From the NCBI GenBank assembly GCA_965242595.1, contig OZ251464.1, positions 2,356,001 to 2,420,000 of the forward strand: a stretch of DNA of 64,000 nucleotides, read 5' to 3'. Position 1 is the stretch's first letter. Each line of letters begins with the position of its first letter. The position numbers were made by a program, and so were the translations under genes. Positions 1 through 9,069 of the stretch are shown in pieces. This DNA is from SP197 sp965242595 (GTDB lineage: Bacteria > Pseudomonadota > Alphaproteobacteria > SP197). The notes below the pieces were generated by a model. It was not told the DNA's origin. It saw only the letters and a program-made list of their open reading frames with translations, and ran no database searches.

Positions 1-630
1 CCCGAAGGCCTGCTGGATGTGGCCGCCGTGGCGGCGGCGGGCGGGCAGGGGCCGCCGGCGCTGATGCTGCCCAAGGTGGCCTCGCCCGGGGAGGTGGCGC
101 TGGTCTCGAAGCTGCTGGACGAAGCCGGCCTGGCGACGGCGCTGCACGTCATCGTGGAATCGGCGGCCGGGCTGGAAGATTGCTGGCGCATCGCCCGGGC
201 CAGCCCGCGGCTGGAGGCGCTGTTCTTCGGCGCGGTCGATTTTTCCGCCGATATCGGCGCCGCCAATGCCTGGGAGCCGCTGCTCTACGCCCGCTCGCGG
301 GTGGTGGCGGCTGCCGCCGGGGCGGGGCTGGACGCCATCGATGTGCCCTGGCTGGACCTTGCCGACATGGCGGGCATGGTGGCCGAGGCGCAGGCGGCCA
401 GGCGGCTGGGCTTCGTCGGCAAGGGCGCCATCCACCCCAGCCAGATCCCGGCCATCAACCGGGCCTTCACGCCCAGCGCCGAAGAGGTGGCCCACGCCAG
501 GCGCATCGTCGCCGCCTTCCGGCAGGCCGCCACCGGCCTGGTGGTGATCGACGGCAAGCTGATCGAACGCCCGGTGCTGCGCGCCATGGAACGGCTGCTG
601 GCCCGCGCCCAGGCTTCGGGAGGGCCTTGA
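1..630 (+). CDS. CitE-like CoA ester lyase / HpcH-HpaI aldolase family protein, 5' truncated by window edge
   Basis: The frame is open from the first base, so the start lies outside the window and only about the last 209 residues are seen. The visible part fits the C-terminal two thirds of a CitE-type (beta/alpha)8 lyase: a strand carrying the E of HVIVESAAGL, the acidic FGAVDFSADIG segment that in this family holds the Mg-binding Asp, and the GKGAIHPSQI block that binds the CoA ester in CitE/malyl-CoA lyase relatives. Such enzymes cleave or hydrolyse acyl-CoA thioesters such as citramalyl- or malyl-CoA; the exact substrate cannot be read here. It ends 69 bases before the metal-sensor gene and is probably a separate unit. 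Confidence 0.85.
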   Translation, partial: PEGLLDVAAVAAAGGQGPPALMLPKVASPGEVALVSKLLDEAGLATALHVIVESAAGLEDCWRIARASPRLEALFFGAVDFSADIGAANAWEPLLYARSRVVAAAAGAGLDAIDVPWLDLADMAGMVAEAQAARRLGFVGKGAIHPSQIPAINRAFTPSAEEVAHARRIVAAFRQAATGLVVIDGKLIERPVLRAMERLLARAQASGGP

Positions 631-699
631 CTCCGCCGCCAGGCGCGCCATCTTTCCCCTGGCCCCTCCCCCGGTGGGGTGGGTGCGGAAGGAAAGGCC

Positions 700-989
700 A
701 TGACCGCCGCCCGTGAACGCTGCCTGCATCTGGATGCCGCCGCCCGCCGCGACGCCGGAAGGCGTCTGGCCTCGCTGCGCGGCCATGTCGAAGGCATCCT
801 GCGCATGCTGGACGACGAAGGCGTCTATTGCGTGGACGTGCTGAAGCAGATCAAGGCCGTCCAGGGCGCGCTGGACAAGGTGGGCGCCCTGGTGCTGGCC
901 GCCCATCTGCGCGACCACGTCGCCACCGCCGCCTCCCGCGGCGACGCCGAGGCCATCGTTGCCGAGCTGATGGAGGTGCTGAAATACCG

Positions 990-993
<4 letters not shown>
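700..993 (+). CDS. CsoR/RcnR/FrmR-family metal-sensing transcriptional repressor
   Basis: A 97-residue all-helical DUF156 protein. The ATG at 700 follows GGAAGGAAAGGCC, a good ribosome site; a GTG at 679 would add seven residues. Family repressors bind DNA as tetramers and let go when the sensed metal or aldehyde binds. The sensing positions here are Cys44, His69 and His73, spaced exactly like Cys36-His61-Cys65 of CsoR, but with His in place of the second Cys. C-H-H is the ligand set of the Ni/Co sensor RcnR, not of classical Cu(I) CsoR. The gene overlaps the downstream copper-type ATPase by four bases, so the two are surely cotranscribed and it probably controls the pump. Whether it senses copper or another metal is open. 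Confidence 0.85.
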
Positions 994-3212
<2,219 letters not shown>

Positions 3213-3354
3213 GCCAACAATGTTGACGCTCCCTCCTTCGGCGGCGCTGGCAGCATCGGCGCGGCCGTACTTATAGTGGTGCGTCGTGGGCAGCGTCGGC
3301 CGGCCGCCGCCGTAAGGGTGGGCAGGGATCCCGCCGCCCACGCCACCCCGCTAT

Positions 3355-3372
3355 CGATAAGGCCAATTATCG
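3355..3372. promoter_or_regulatory. Perfect palindrome CGATAA-N6-TTATCG, operator-like
   Basis: Six-base arms separated by GGCCAA, in the 237-base gap between the ATPase stop and the next open frame. With one mismatch the arms extend to TATCGATAA/TTATCGCTA. The stretch is AT-rich compared with its surroundings. It lies 18 bases before an ATG at 3391 that opens a 21-codon frame ending over the ATG at 3450. A dimeric regulator site is the natural reading, but no cognate regulator is identified. Confidence 0.4.
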
Positions 3373-3449
3373 CTACTGCCAGATCCCGCCATGAACGCCA
3401 CCGCCCGCGCCGCCGCCCCCGCGCGCTGCCCTGCCACCGGAGCCCGCCG

Positions 3450-3920
3450 ATGCTGAACGCTGCCCTGATCGCCGCCCTGGCCGACGCGCACCGCGCCACC
3501 GCCGCGCTAGATTGGCACCGCGCCCGCCCCGCCCTGGTGACGGCCGCCGCGCTGGCCGACGACGTCCACGACGCCGCCATGCTGGCCACCTATCGCGCCG
3601 ACGGCGAAGGCCCCGCCGGCGCGGCCAATGCCGCACGTGTGGCCCTGGCCGCCGCCGCCGCCGCCCTGGCCTGGCCGCACCCGTCCTGGGCGGCCGCGGC
3701 CGAGGCCGCCCGTAGCGCCGCCGCCATGCTGGCCGACGCCGCGCTGGCCTGGCCGCCCGTTCGGCTGGCCGCCCCGCCGCCCGCCCTGGTGGCCGCCGCT
3801 GCCAGCGCCGCTGCCCTGGCCGCCGCCATGGCCGACGCCCCCGGTGAGCCTGGTACCGCCACCACCACCCGCGCCACCGCCGCCCTGCTGGCCGCCGGCG
3901 CTGATCTCGCCACCCTCTAG
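3450..3920 (+). CDS. Hypothetical Ala-rich protein (doubtful)
   Basis: An open frame of 156 residues, about half Ala, with regularly spaced acidic and basic residues and Trp/Pro-containing segments. No family is recognised. It may be real: a short frame from ATG 3391 ends over its ATG (coupling-like), an operator-like palindrome precedes both, and its TAG is part of an AGGAG in front of another ATG at 3932. Against it, high-GC DNA readily gives long alanine-rich frames on the wrong strand or phase, and parallel frames of similar length exist here. No signal peptide or membrane segment is evident. Confidence 0.35.
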   Translation: MLNAALIAALADAHRATAALDWHRARPALVTAAALADDVHDAAMLATYRADGEGPAGAANAARVALAAAAAALAWPHPSWAAAAEAARSAAAMLADAALAWPPVRLAAPPPALVAAAASAAALAAAMADAPGEPGTATTTRATAALLAAGADLATL

Positions 3921-4070
3921 GAGCACTGCCCATGATCCGCCCCTCGCGAAGCCGCCGCTGGAACGCAGCGCCGCCGGCGGTGACCGGGCGCGGCCGTGCG
4001 ACCCCCACCTTGGCAGCCCGCGCCCCCCGAACGATTGCGCGGGGCGGTCCGATCGGGTCTATAGGCCGCC

Positions 4071-4898
4071 ATGGACGCCTCGTCGCCGCCGCTGCCGCCC
4101 CTGCCCGTCTTCCGCCCGGGCTGGGTGTGGCTGGCAGGCGCCGGGCCGGGCGAGCCGGGGCTGCTGACTCTGCTGGCCTTTCACGCCCTGAAGGCCGCCG
4201 ATGCGGTGGTCTATGACGCGCTGGTGGACGAAGACGTGCTGGCCCTGGCCCGCCCGGGGGCAGAGCTGGTGTTCGCCGGCAAGCGCGGCGGGCGGCCTTC
4301 GCCCAGCCAGGGCGACATTTCCGGGCGGCTGGTGGCGCTGGCCGGGGCCGGGCGGCGCGTGCTGCGGCTGAAAGGCGGCGATCCCTTCGTGTTCGGGCGC
4401 GGCGGCGAAGAGGCGCTGGCCCTGGCGGCGGCCGGCGTGCCCTTTCGCGTGGTGCCGGGCATCACCGCCGGCATCGGCGGCCTGGCCTATGCCGGCATCC
4501 CGGCCACCCATCGCGGCGCCGGCCACGCCATCGCCCTGGTCACCGCCCATATGGCGGGCGGCAGCCTGCCTGGGGAAGGCGATTGGCGGGCGCTGGCGGC
4601 CATGGCGGCCGCCGGCATGGCGCTGGCGATCTATATGCCGCTGCGCCATCTGGACGCCATCGCCGCCAGGCTGATGGCGGCGGGGCTGGATGGCGCCACC
4701 CCGGCGGCCGCCATCGCCCGCGCCGCCACCCGCCATCAGCAGGTGGTGGAAACGCGCCTGGACCGGATGGCCCGCCAGGTGACGGCCGCCGGCCTGGCGG
4801 CGCCCGTCATCCTGGCGGTGGGCCGCATCGTGGCGCTGCGCTCGCGCCTCGATTGGCTCTCTGCTGCGGCCGCGAGCGAACGCGACGGCACGCCATGA
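4071..4898 (+). CDS. cobA: Uroporphyrinogen-III C-methyltransferase (SUMT)
   Basis: 275-residue SAM-dependent methylase that methylates uroporphyrinogen III at C2 and C7 to give precorrin-2, the entry to cobalamin and siroheme. Family blocks are in order: VWLAGAGPGEPGLLT near the N-terminus (SAM-binding glycine loop), VLRLKGGDPFVFGRGGEE, and VVPGITAGIGGLAYAGIPATHR. There is no fused dehydrogenase/ferrochelatase (CysG) domain or uroporphyrinogen synthase. Its TGA overlaps the ATG of cobB, so both belong to one cobalamin operon. I see no clear B12-box motif in the sequence upstream, so B12 riboswitch control is not supported. Confidence 0.93.
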   Translation: MDASSPPLPPLPVFRPGWVWLAGAGPGEPGLLTLLAFHALKAADAVVYDALVDEDVLALARPGAELVFAGKRGGRPSPSQGDISGRLVALAGAGRRVLRLKGGDPFVFGRGGEEALALAAAGVPFRVVPGITAGIGGLAYAGIPATHRGAGHAIALVTAHMAGGSLPGEGDWRALAAMAAAGMALAIYMPLRHLDAIAARLMAAGLDGATPAAAIARAATRHQQVVETRLDRMARQVTAAGLAAPVILAVGRIVALRSRLDWLSAAAASERDGTP

Positions 4899-6289
4899 CC
4901 TCTCCCCGCGGCCCGCGCGGCCCGCGCGGACTCATCGTCGCCGCCCCGGCCAGCGGCAGCGGCAAAACGGTGCTCACCGCGGCCCTGCTGCGGGCGCTGG
5001 CCGGGCGCGGCCATGCCGTTTCCGCCTTCAAGGTGGGGCCGGATTACATCGATCCCGCCTTTCACGCCGCCGCCAGCGGCCGCGCCTGCCACAATCTGGA
5101 CCTGTGGGCCATGCGCCCGGCCACCCTGACCGCCACCCTGGCCGCCGTCTGCCAGGATGCCAGCCTGGTGGTGGGCGAAGGGGCGATGGGCCTGTTCGAC
5201 GGCGCCGGCCATGGCGGCGGCTCCAGCGCCGATCTCGCCCAGGCGCTGGGCCTGCCGGTGGTGCTGGCGGTGGATGCCAGCGGCCAGGGCGCCTCGGTGG
5301 CGGCGCTGGTGGCAGGCTTTCGCGACCATCGCCAGGGGCTGCGACTGGCGGGCGTGATCTTCAACCGGGTGGCCAGCCGCCGCCATTTCGACCTGCTGGC
5401 CCAGGCAACCCGGCCGCTGGCGCCGGTGCTGGGCAGCCTGCCCCGCGATAGCCGCCTAGCCCTGCCGCGCCGCCATCTGGGGCTGGTGCAGGCGGCGGAA
5501 CAAGGCGGGCTGGACGCCGCCCTGGACGCGGCCGCCGCCCTGGCGGCCCGCTATGTGGACCTGGATGCGCTGCTGGCGGCCGCCGCGCCGCTGGCGCCCC
5601 ATCCCGCCGCCGCGCCCGCGCCGCTGCCGCCGCCCGGCCAGCGCATCGCCCTTGCCTGCGACCGGGCCTTTGCCTTCGCCTATCCGGCCATGATGGCGGG
5701 CTGGCGCGCCCAGGGGGCGGAAGTTGTGCCCTTTTCGCCGCTGGCCGACGAGGCGCCGGACGCGGCGGCCGATGCGGTGTGGCTGCCGGGCGGCTATCCC
5801 GAGCTGCACGCCGCCACCCTGGCGGCCCATCGGCGCTTCATGGCCGGGCTGCGGCGGGCGGCGGCGACCGGTGCGGCGGTGATCGGCGAGTGCGGCGGCT
5901 TCATGGTGCTGGGCGAAGGGCTGATCGCGGCGGATGGCCGCCGCCACGCCATGGCCGGCCTGCTGCCGCTATCGACCGCCATGGCCGCGCTGGACGCGAT
6001 GCCCCGCCCGCGCCCCGTGCTGGGCTATCGCCGCATGACGCTGGCGCGGGCGGGGCCGCTGGGACCGGCCGGGCGGCGCTTTCGCGGCCATGAGTTCCAC
6101 TATGCGCGCCTGGTAGAGGCGCCCGCCGCGCCGCCGCTGTTCCACGCCACCGATGTCGCCGGGCAGGCGCTGGGCGCGGCCGGCGCCGCGCTGGGGCGGG
6201 TGGCGGGATCCTTCCTCCACATCGTCGATGGCGAGGACGAATGTAAGGAATCGGAAAGGTTGGCAGCAGACCGCCATTCTGGCGGATAG
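4895..6289 (+). CDS. cobB: Cobyrinic acid a,c-diamide synthase
   Basis: About 464 residues, with the ATG at 4895 overlapping the cobA stop. The enzyme amidates the a and c carboxylates of (hydrogeno)byrinate or cobyrinate with glutamine and ATP. The N-terminal dethiobiotin-synthetase-like domain has the P-loop GSGKT and FKVGPDYIDPAFH; GEGAMGLFDG follows. The C-terminal glutamine-amidotransferase domain has the nucleophile Cys in GECGGFMVLG and the GHEFHY strand with a conserved His. The N-terminus carries a tripled PRG. The expected end is near the GSFLHI motif; the last ~16 residues here are encoded by the first copy of a repeat family that continues past the gene, so the native C-terminus may have been altered. 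Confidence 0.93.
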   Translation: MTSPRGPRGPRGLIVAAPASGSGKTVLTAALLRALAGRGHAVSAFKVGPDYIDPAFHAAASGRACHNLDLWAMRPATLTATLAAVCQDASLVVGEGAMGLFDGAGHGGGSSADLAQALGLPVVLAVDASGQGASVAALVAGFRDHRQGLRLAGVIFNRVASRRHFDLLAQATRPLAPVLGSLPRDSRLALPRRHLGLVQAAEQGGLDAALDAAAALAARYVDLDALLAAAAPLAPHPAAAPAPLPPPGQRIALACDRAFAFAYPAMMAGWRAQGAEVVPFSPLADEAPDAAADAVWLPGGYPELHAATLAAHRRFMAGLRRAAATGAAVIGECGGFMVLGEGLIAADGRRHAMAGLLPLSTAMAALDAMPRPRPVLGYRRMTLARAGPLGPAGRRFRGHEFHYARLVEAPAAPPLFHATDVAGQALGAAGAALGRVAGSFLHIVDGEDECKESERLAADRHSGG

Positions 6290-6460
6290 TGGCGATTTGC
6301 CAGCATATACCGACACTTAGGCGGGCCGCAGGTGGCCAGGTGCTTGTAGGGAATCAGAAAGGTCCGGAGCAGGGGCCGATATACGGAATTCTACGGAAAC
6401 TCGCGGAATTTCCACGGTTTGGGGCCAGGGCGCTCCGGATCATTTTGATTCCCCTAGAAG
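6242..6460. repeat. REP-like cluster: one direct and one inverted copy of a ~27-bp repeat after cobB
   Basis: Three related copies are seen. Copy L (6343-6370) and copy R (6432-6460, opposite orientation) share most of about 28 positions, including GGGAATCA and TCCGGAGC, with a 61-base gap between them. Copy A (6242-6260), inside the last codons of cobB, matches L at 17 of 19 positions in direct orientation. Between L and R is a run of about 10-bp CGGAA-containing units (near 6383-6417). The arrangement resembles an intergenic REP/BIME palindrome or a tiny MITE between the convergent cobB and the 6488-6850 gene, and the RNA would fold into a long hairpin. No transposase is present. Confidence 0.6.
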
Positions 6461-6487
6461 AACGGGAATCTTGGGCCGGCGGGAGCC

Positions 6488-6850
6488 TCAATAGAGCGCG
6501 GGGAGGGGGTTGCCGTCGGCATCGACGTGAGTCGGATACGGCGGCGCGGGCGTCATCTCGACGCCATCGAAGACGGACGGCAGGGTGGAGCGCAGCGGCT
6601 CCTCCATCACCGGCCAATAGGCACGCCACAGCAAGCGGAGGAAGTCGGCTGGGTCGTGGCCGGGGTTATGCAGGGTGACAAGACGCATACCATCCTCCAC
6701 CTCGATGGGTGGCGTGGCCGCCAGTGCCTCCTGCATCCAGGGCACATCGTAATGCTCGCCGGTGACGGTGCCGGCCTCGTCGTCCCAGATCACGGAACGG
6801 GGTTCGCGGCCGTGCATCATATCCGGCAGCATGATGGTGTGAACGGTCAT
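6488..6850 (-). CDS. Hypothetical protein, 120 aa
   Basis: Starts at the ATG at 6850, preceded by GGGAGG at ideal spacing; an upstream ATGATG at 6865 is less likely. The protein is acidic and of normal composition, with a WDDEAGTVTGEH segment and a Pro-rich end (PPYPTHVDADGNPLP). It has no signal peptide or membrane span, and I recognise no family. It lies just downstream of another small open frame and of the penicillin-binding protein gene on the same strand, and converges on cobB across the repeat cluster. Its base composition is less extreme than the neighbours, hinting at accessory origin. Confidence 0.6.
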   Translation of the reverse strand: MTVHTIMLPDMMHGREPRSVIWDDEAGTVTGEHYDVPWMQEALAATPPIEVEDGMRLVTLHNPGHDPADFLRLLWRAYWPVMEEPLRSTLPSVFDGVEMTPAPPYPTHVDADGNPLPALY

Positions 6851-6861
6851 GGCACCTCCCA

Positions 6862-7083
6862 TCACGGCGGGTCATAGCGGAACAGCAGGCCCAGGGTCAA
6901 GTCCAGCATCTCCGGGTCGTCGCGGACCAGCGCGGGGCCGTTCGGGGCCAATCGCGTTGCCCCGTTCTCTTGCGACGCCGATGAAGCGCCTGCGCCCGCT
7001 GACGGCAGCGATGCGCCGGCACCCTGCCGGCCGCACACCCGCCGAGGCCCACGCCGGCCGCCGCGCCCTTTCGGGTGTCGCAA
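6862..7083 (-). CDS. Hypothetical small ORF, 73 aa (doubtful)
   Basis: An open frame between the penicillin-binding protein stop and the 6850 gene, with only a TTG start. The first half is Arg/Gly/Ala/Ser-rich and looks non-coding. The last ~23 residues (RDDPEMLDLTLGLLFRYDPP region) look like genuine protein, and the TGA sits just before the next gene's ribosome site. It may be a real short gene with a different start, or the eroded 3' end of a longer one. Function unknown. Confidence 0.3.
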   Translation of the reverse strand: MRHPKGRGGRRGPRRVCGRQGAGASLPSAGAGASSASQENGATRLAPNGPALVRDDPEMLDLTLGLLFRYDPP

Positions 7084-7086
7084 TGC

Positions 7087-9063
7087 TCAACGGTCGCGGT
7101 CCCAGCCCGCCTCGTCGCCCAGCTCGCCCAACAGCTCGTCCAGCAGGTCGTCCGTCGGGGCGGCGTGGCCGTCCTCGCCGTCGGCCTCCGGTGGCGTGGC
7201 GGCGGTCAGCGGCAGCGCCGGCAGGCCGCGATGGGCGGCGGCCATGTAGTCGGCCCAGACCGCCGCCGGCAGGCCGCCGCCGGTGAGCTCTGCCACCGGC
7301 GCGCCGTCGTCGCGCCCGATCCACACCCCACTCGCCAACTGGCGGGTGAAGCCTACGAACCAGCCGTCGCGATGGTCCTGGCTGGTGCCGGTTTTGCCCG
7401 CCGCCTGGCGTCCGGGCAGTTGGGCGGCGCGCCCGCTGCCATCGGCGACGGCTGCCGCCAGCATGGCGACCAGATCGGCCCCCACCCGCGCCGCCACGAT
7501 GCGCCGTGCCGGCGGCGCCTGGCGGCGATAAAGCAGCCGCCCTTCGCCGTCGTGGATGGCGGTCAGGATGTGGGGATGGACCGCCAGACCGCCATGGGCG
7601 AGGACGGCATAGGCGGCGGTCAGCTCCAGCGGCGTGGTCCCGGCCGTTCCCAGCGCCAGGCTGGGCACGGCCGGCAGCGCCCCGCCGATGCCAAGCCGCC
7701 TGGCCGCCTCCACCACCCGCGCCATGCCCAGCTGCCAGGCGATGCGGGCGGCGACGGTGTTCACCGATGCCGCCAGGGCGCGCGTCAGCGTCATCTCGCC
7801 TTCGAAGCGGCCGTTGAAATTGCCCGGGCGCCAGCCGTCGATGGCGACCGGCGCGTCCTCGACCCGGTCGTCCGGCGTCATGCCCGCCTCCAGCGCCGCC
7901 AGATAGACGAACAGCTTGAAGGCCGAACCCGGCTGGCGCCGCGCCTCCAGCGCCCGATTGAAGGGCGTGCGGGCGTAATCGGAACCGCCCACCAGGGCAA
8001 GAACGGCGCCATCGGGCGCCATGGAAACCAGCGCCCCTTCCGCGCCCTGCGCCTGCGCCAGGCCGGCCGCCAGGGCCTGGGCCGCCTGGCGCTGCAAGCC
8101 GGCAGCGATGGTGGTGGCGACGACGAGATCGCCGGCGGCGGCGCCCACGGTGGCGATGGCCCGCGCCAGCGCCCAATCGGCCGCATAGCGCCCGCTGCCC
8201 CCGGCCGGGCGGCCAGCGGCCGTGGCGGGGCGGGCCTTGGCGGCATCGGCCTCGGCCTCGTCGATGTAGCCGGCCGCCACCATGGCATCGATCACCACCG
8301 CCGCCCGGGCCTGGGCGGCCGGGGCATCGGCGGCCGGGTTGTAGCGCGAGGGCGCCTTGGGCAGGCCGGCGATCATGGCCGCCTCGGGCAGGGTGAGCGC
8401 GGAGGCCGGCTTGTTGAAATAGCGCCTGGCGGCCGCCTCCACGCCCCAGACGCCGGCGCCCAGATAGACCCGATTGAGATAGATCGCCATCAGCTCGCGC
8501 TTCGAGAAGCGCCGTTCCAGCCACAGGGCCAGCAGCGCCTCCTGCACCTTGCGCTTCAGCGTGCGCTGCGGGGTCAGGAACAGGTTTTTGGCGATCTGCT
8601 GGGTGATGGTGCTGCCGCCCTGGACCACGGCGCCGGCCCGCAGATTGGCGATGGCCGCCCGGGCGATGCCGAGCAGATCGATGCCGCCATGATCGAAAAA
8701 GCGCCGATCCTCGGCCGCCATCACGGCGGCGATCAGGGCGGGCGGCAGGGTGTCGAAATGGACGCTGGGGCCGTGCAGGGCGCCATAGCTGGCGAGCACG
8801 CTGCCATCGGCGGCCAGCACCGTGACCGCCGGCGGACGGCGGGTGGCGGCCGCGGTGGGATCGGGCAGATGCAGCGCCCACCAGCCCACCAGGGCGGCGG
8901 CGGCCAGCAGCGCCCAGACCAGGCCCGCCGCCCCCCAGCGCAGCAGGCGGCGGAGCGCGGTGCGCCGGGCGGGCGGGCGCGAACGGCGGCGGCCTCGACG
9001 CGAACGGGGGCGCGGCGTTTTCGCCGGCCTGGCGGGCCTGGGTTTCCGGGGCGTTTTCGCCAA
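7087..9063 (-). CDS. Class A penicillin-binding protein (bifunctional transglycosylase/transpeptidase)
   Basis: 658 residues. A basic Pro/Arg-rich cytoplasmic tail (residues 1-37) precedes one membrane anchor (about 43-65). The GT51 domain shows AAEDRRFFDHGGID with the catalytic Glu, and QGGSTITQQIAKN. The transpeptidase domain shows the active-site SxxK as S-A-F-K in RQPGSAFK, the SVN motif and KTGTSQDHRDGWFVGFT. It polymerises and crosslinks peptidoglycan at the inner membrane. Closest in layout to PBP1a/1b-like enzymes of moderate length. The start is a TTG seven bases after the gyrB stop, without a clear ribosome site, so coupling to gyrB translation is likely. The acidic C-terminal tail (DDLLDELLGELGDE) is lineage-specific. 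Confidence 0.93.
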   Translation of the reverse strand: MAKTPRKPRPARPAKTPRPRSRRGRRRSRPPARRTALRRLLRWGAAGLVWALLAAAALVGWWALHLPDPTAAATRRPPAVTVLAADGSVLASYGALHGPSVHFDTLPPALIAAVMAAEDRRFFDHGGIDLLGIARAAIANLRAGAVVQGGSTITQQIAKNLFLTPQRTLKRKVQEALLALWLERRFSKRELMAIYLNRVYLGAGVWGVEAAARRYFNKPASALTLPEAAMIAGLPKAPSRYNPAADAPAAQARAAVVIDAMVAAGYIDEAEADAAKARPATAAGRPAGGSGRYAADWALARAIATVGAAAGDLVVATTIAAGLQRQAAQALAAGLAQAQGAEGALVSMAPDGAVLALVGGSDYARTPFNRALEARRQPGSAFKLFVYLAALEAGMTPDDRVEDAPVAIDGWRPGNFNGRFEGEMTLTRALAASVNTVAARIAWQLGMARVVEAARRLGIGGALPAVPSLALGTAGTTPLELTAAYAVLAHGGLAVHPHILTAIHDGEGRLLYRRQAPPARRIVAARVGADLVAMLAAAVADGSGRAAQLPGRQAAGKTGTSQDHRDGWFVGFTRQLASGVWIGRDDGAPVAELTGGGLPAAVWADYMAAAHRGLPALPLTAATPPEADGEDGHAAPTDDLLDELLGELGDEAGWDRDR

Positions 9064-9069
9064 GGGCGG

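Noticed and set aside
3921..4070. B12 riboswitch before cobA-cobB
   Set aside because: Too short and no B12-box or paired elements recognisable by eye; a covariance search would be decisive.
3932..4216. 94-codon frame with AGGAG before its ATG, upstream of and overlapping cobA
   Set aside because: Arg/Ala/Gly/Pro-rich and overlaps 145 bases of a certain gene in another phase; the ribosome site alone is not enough.
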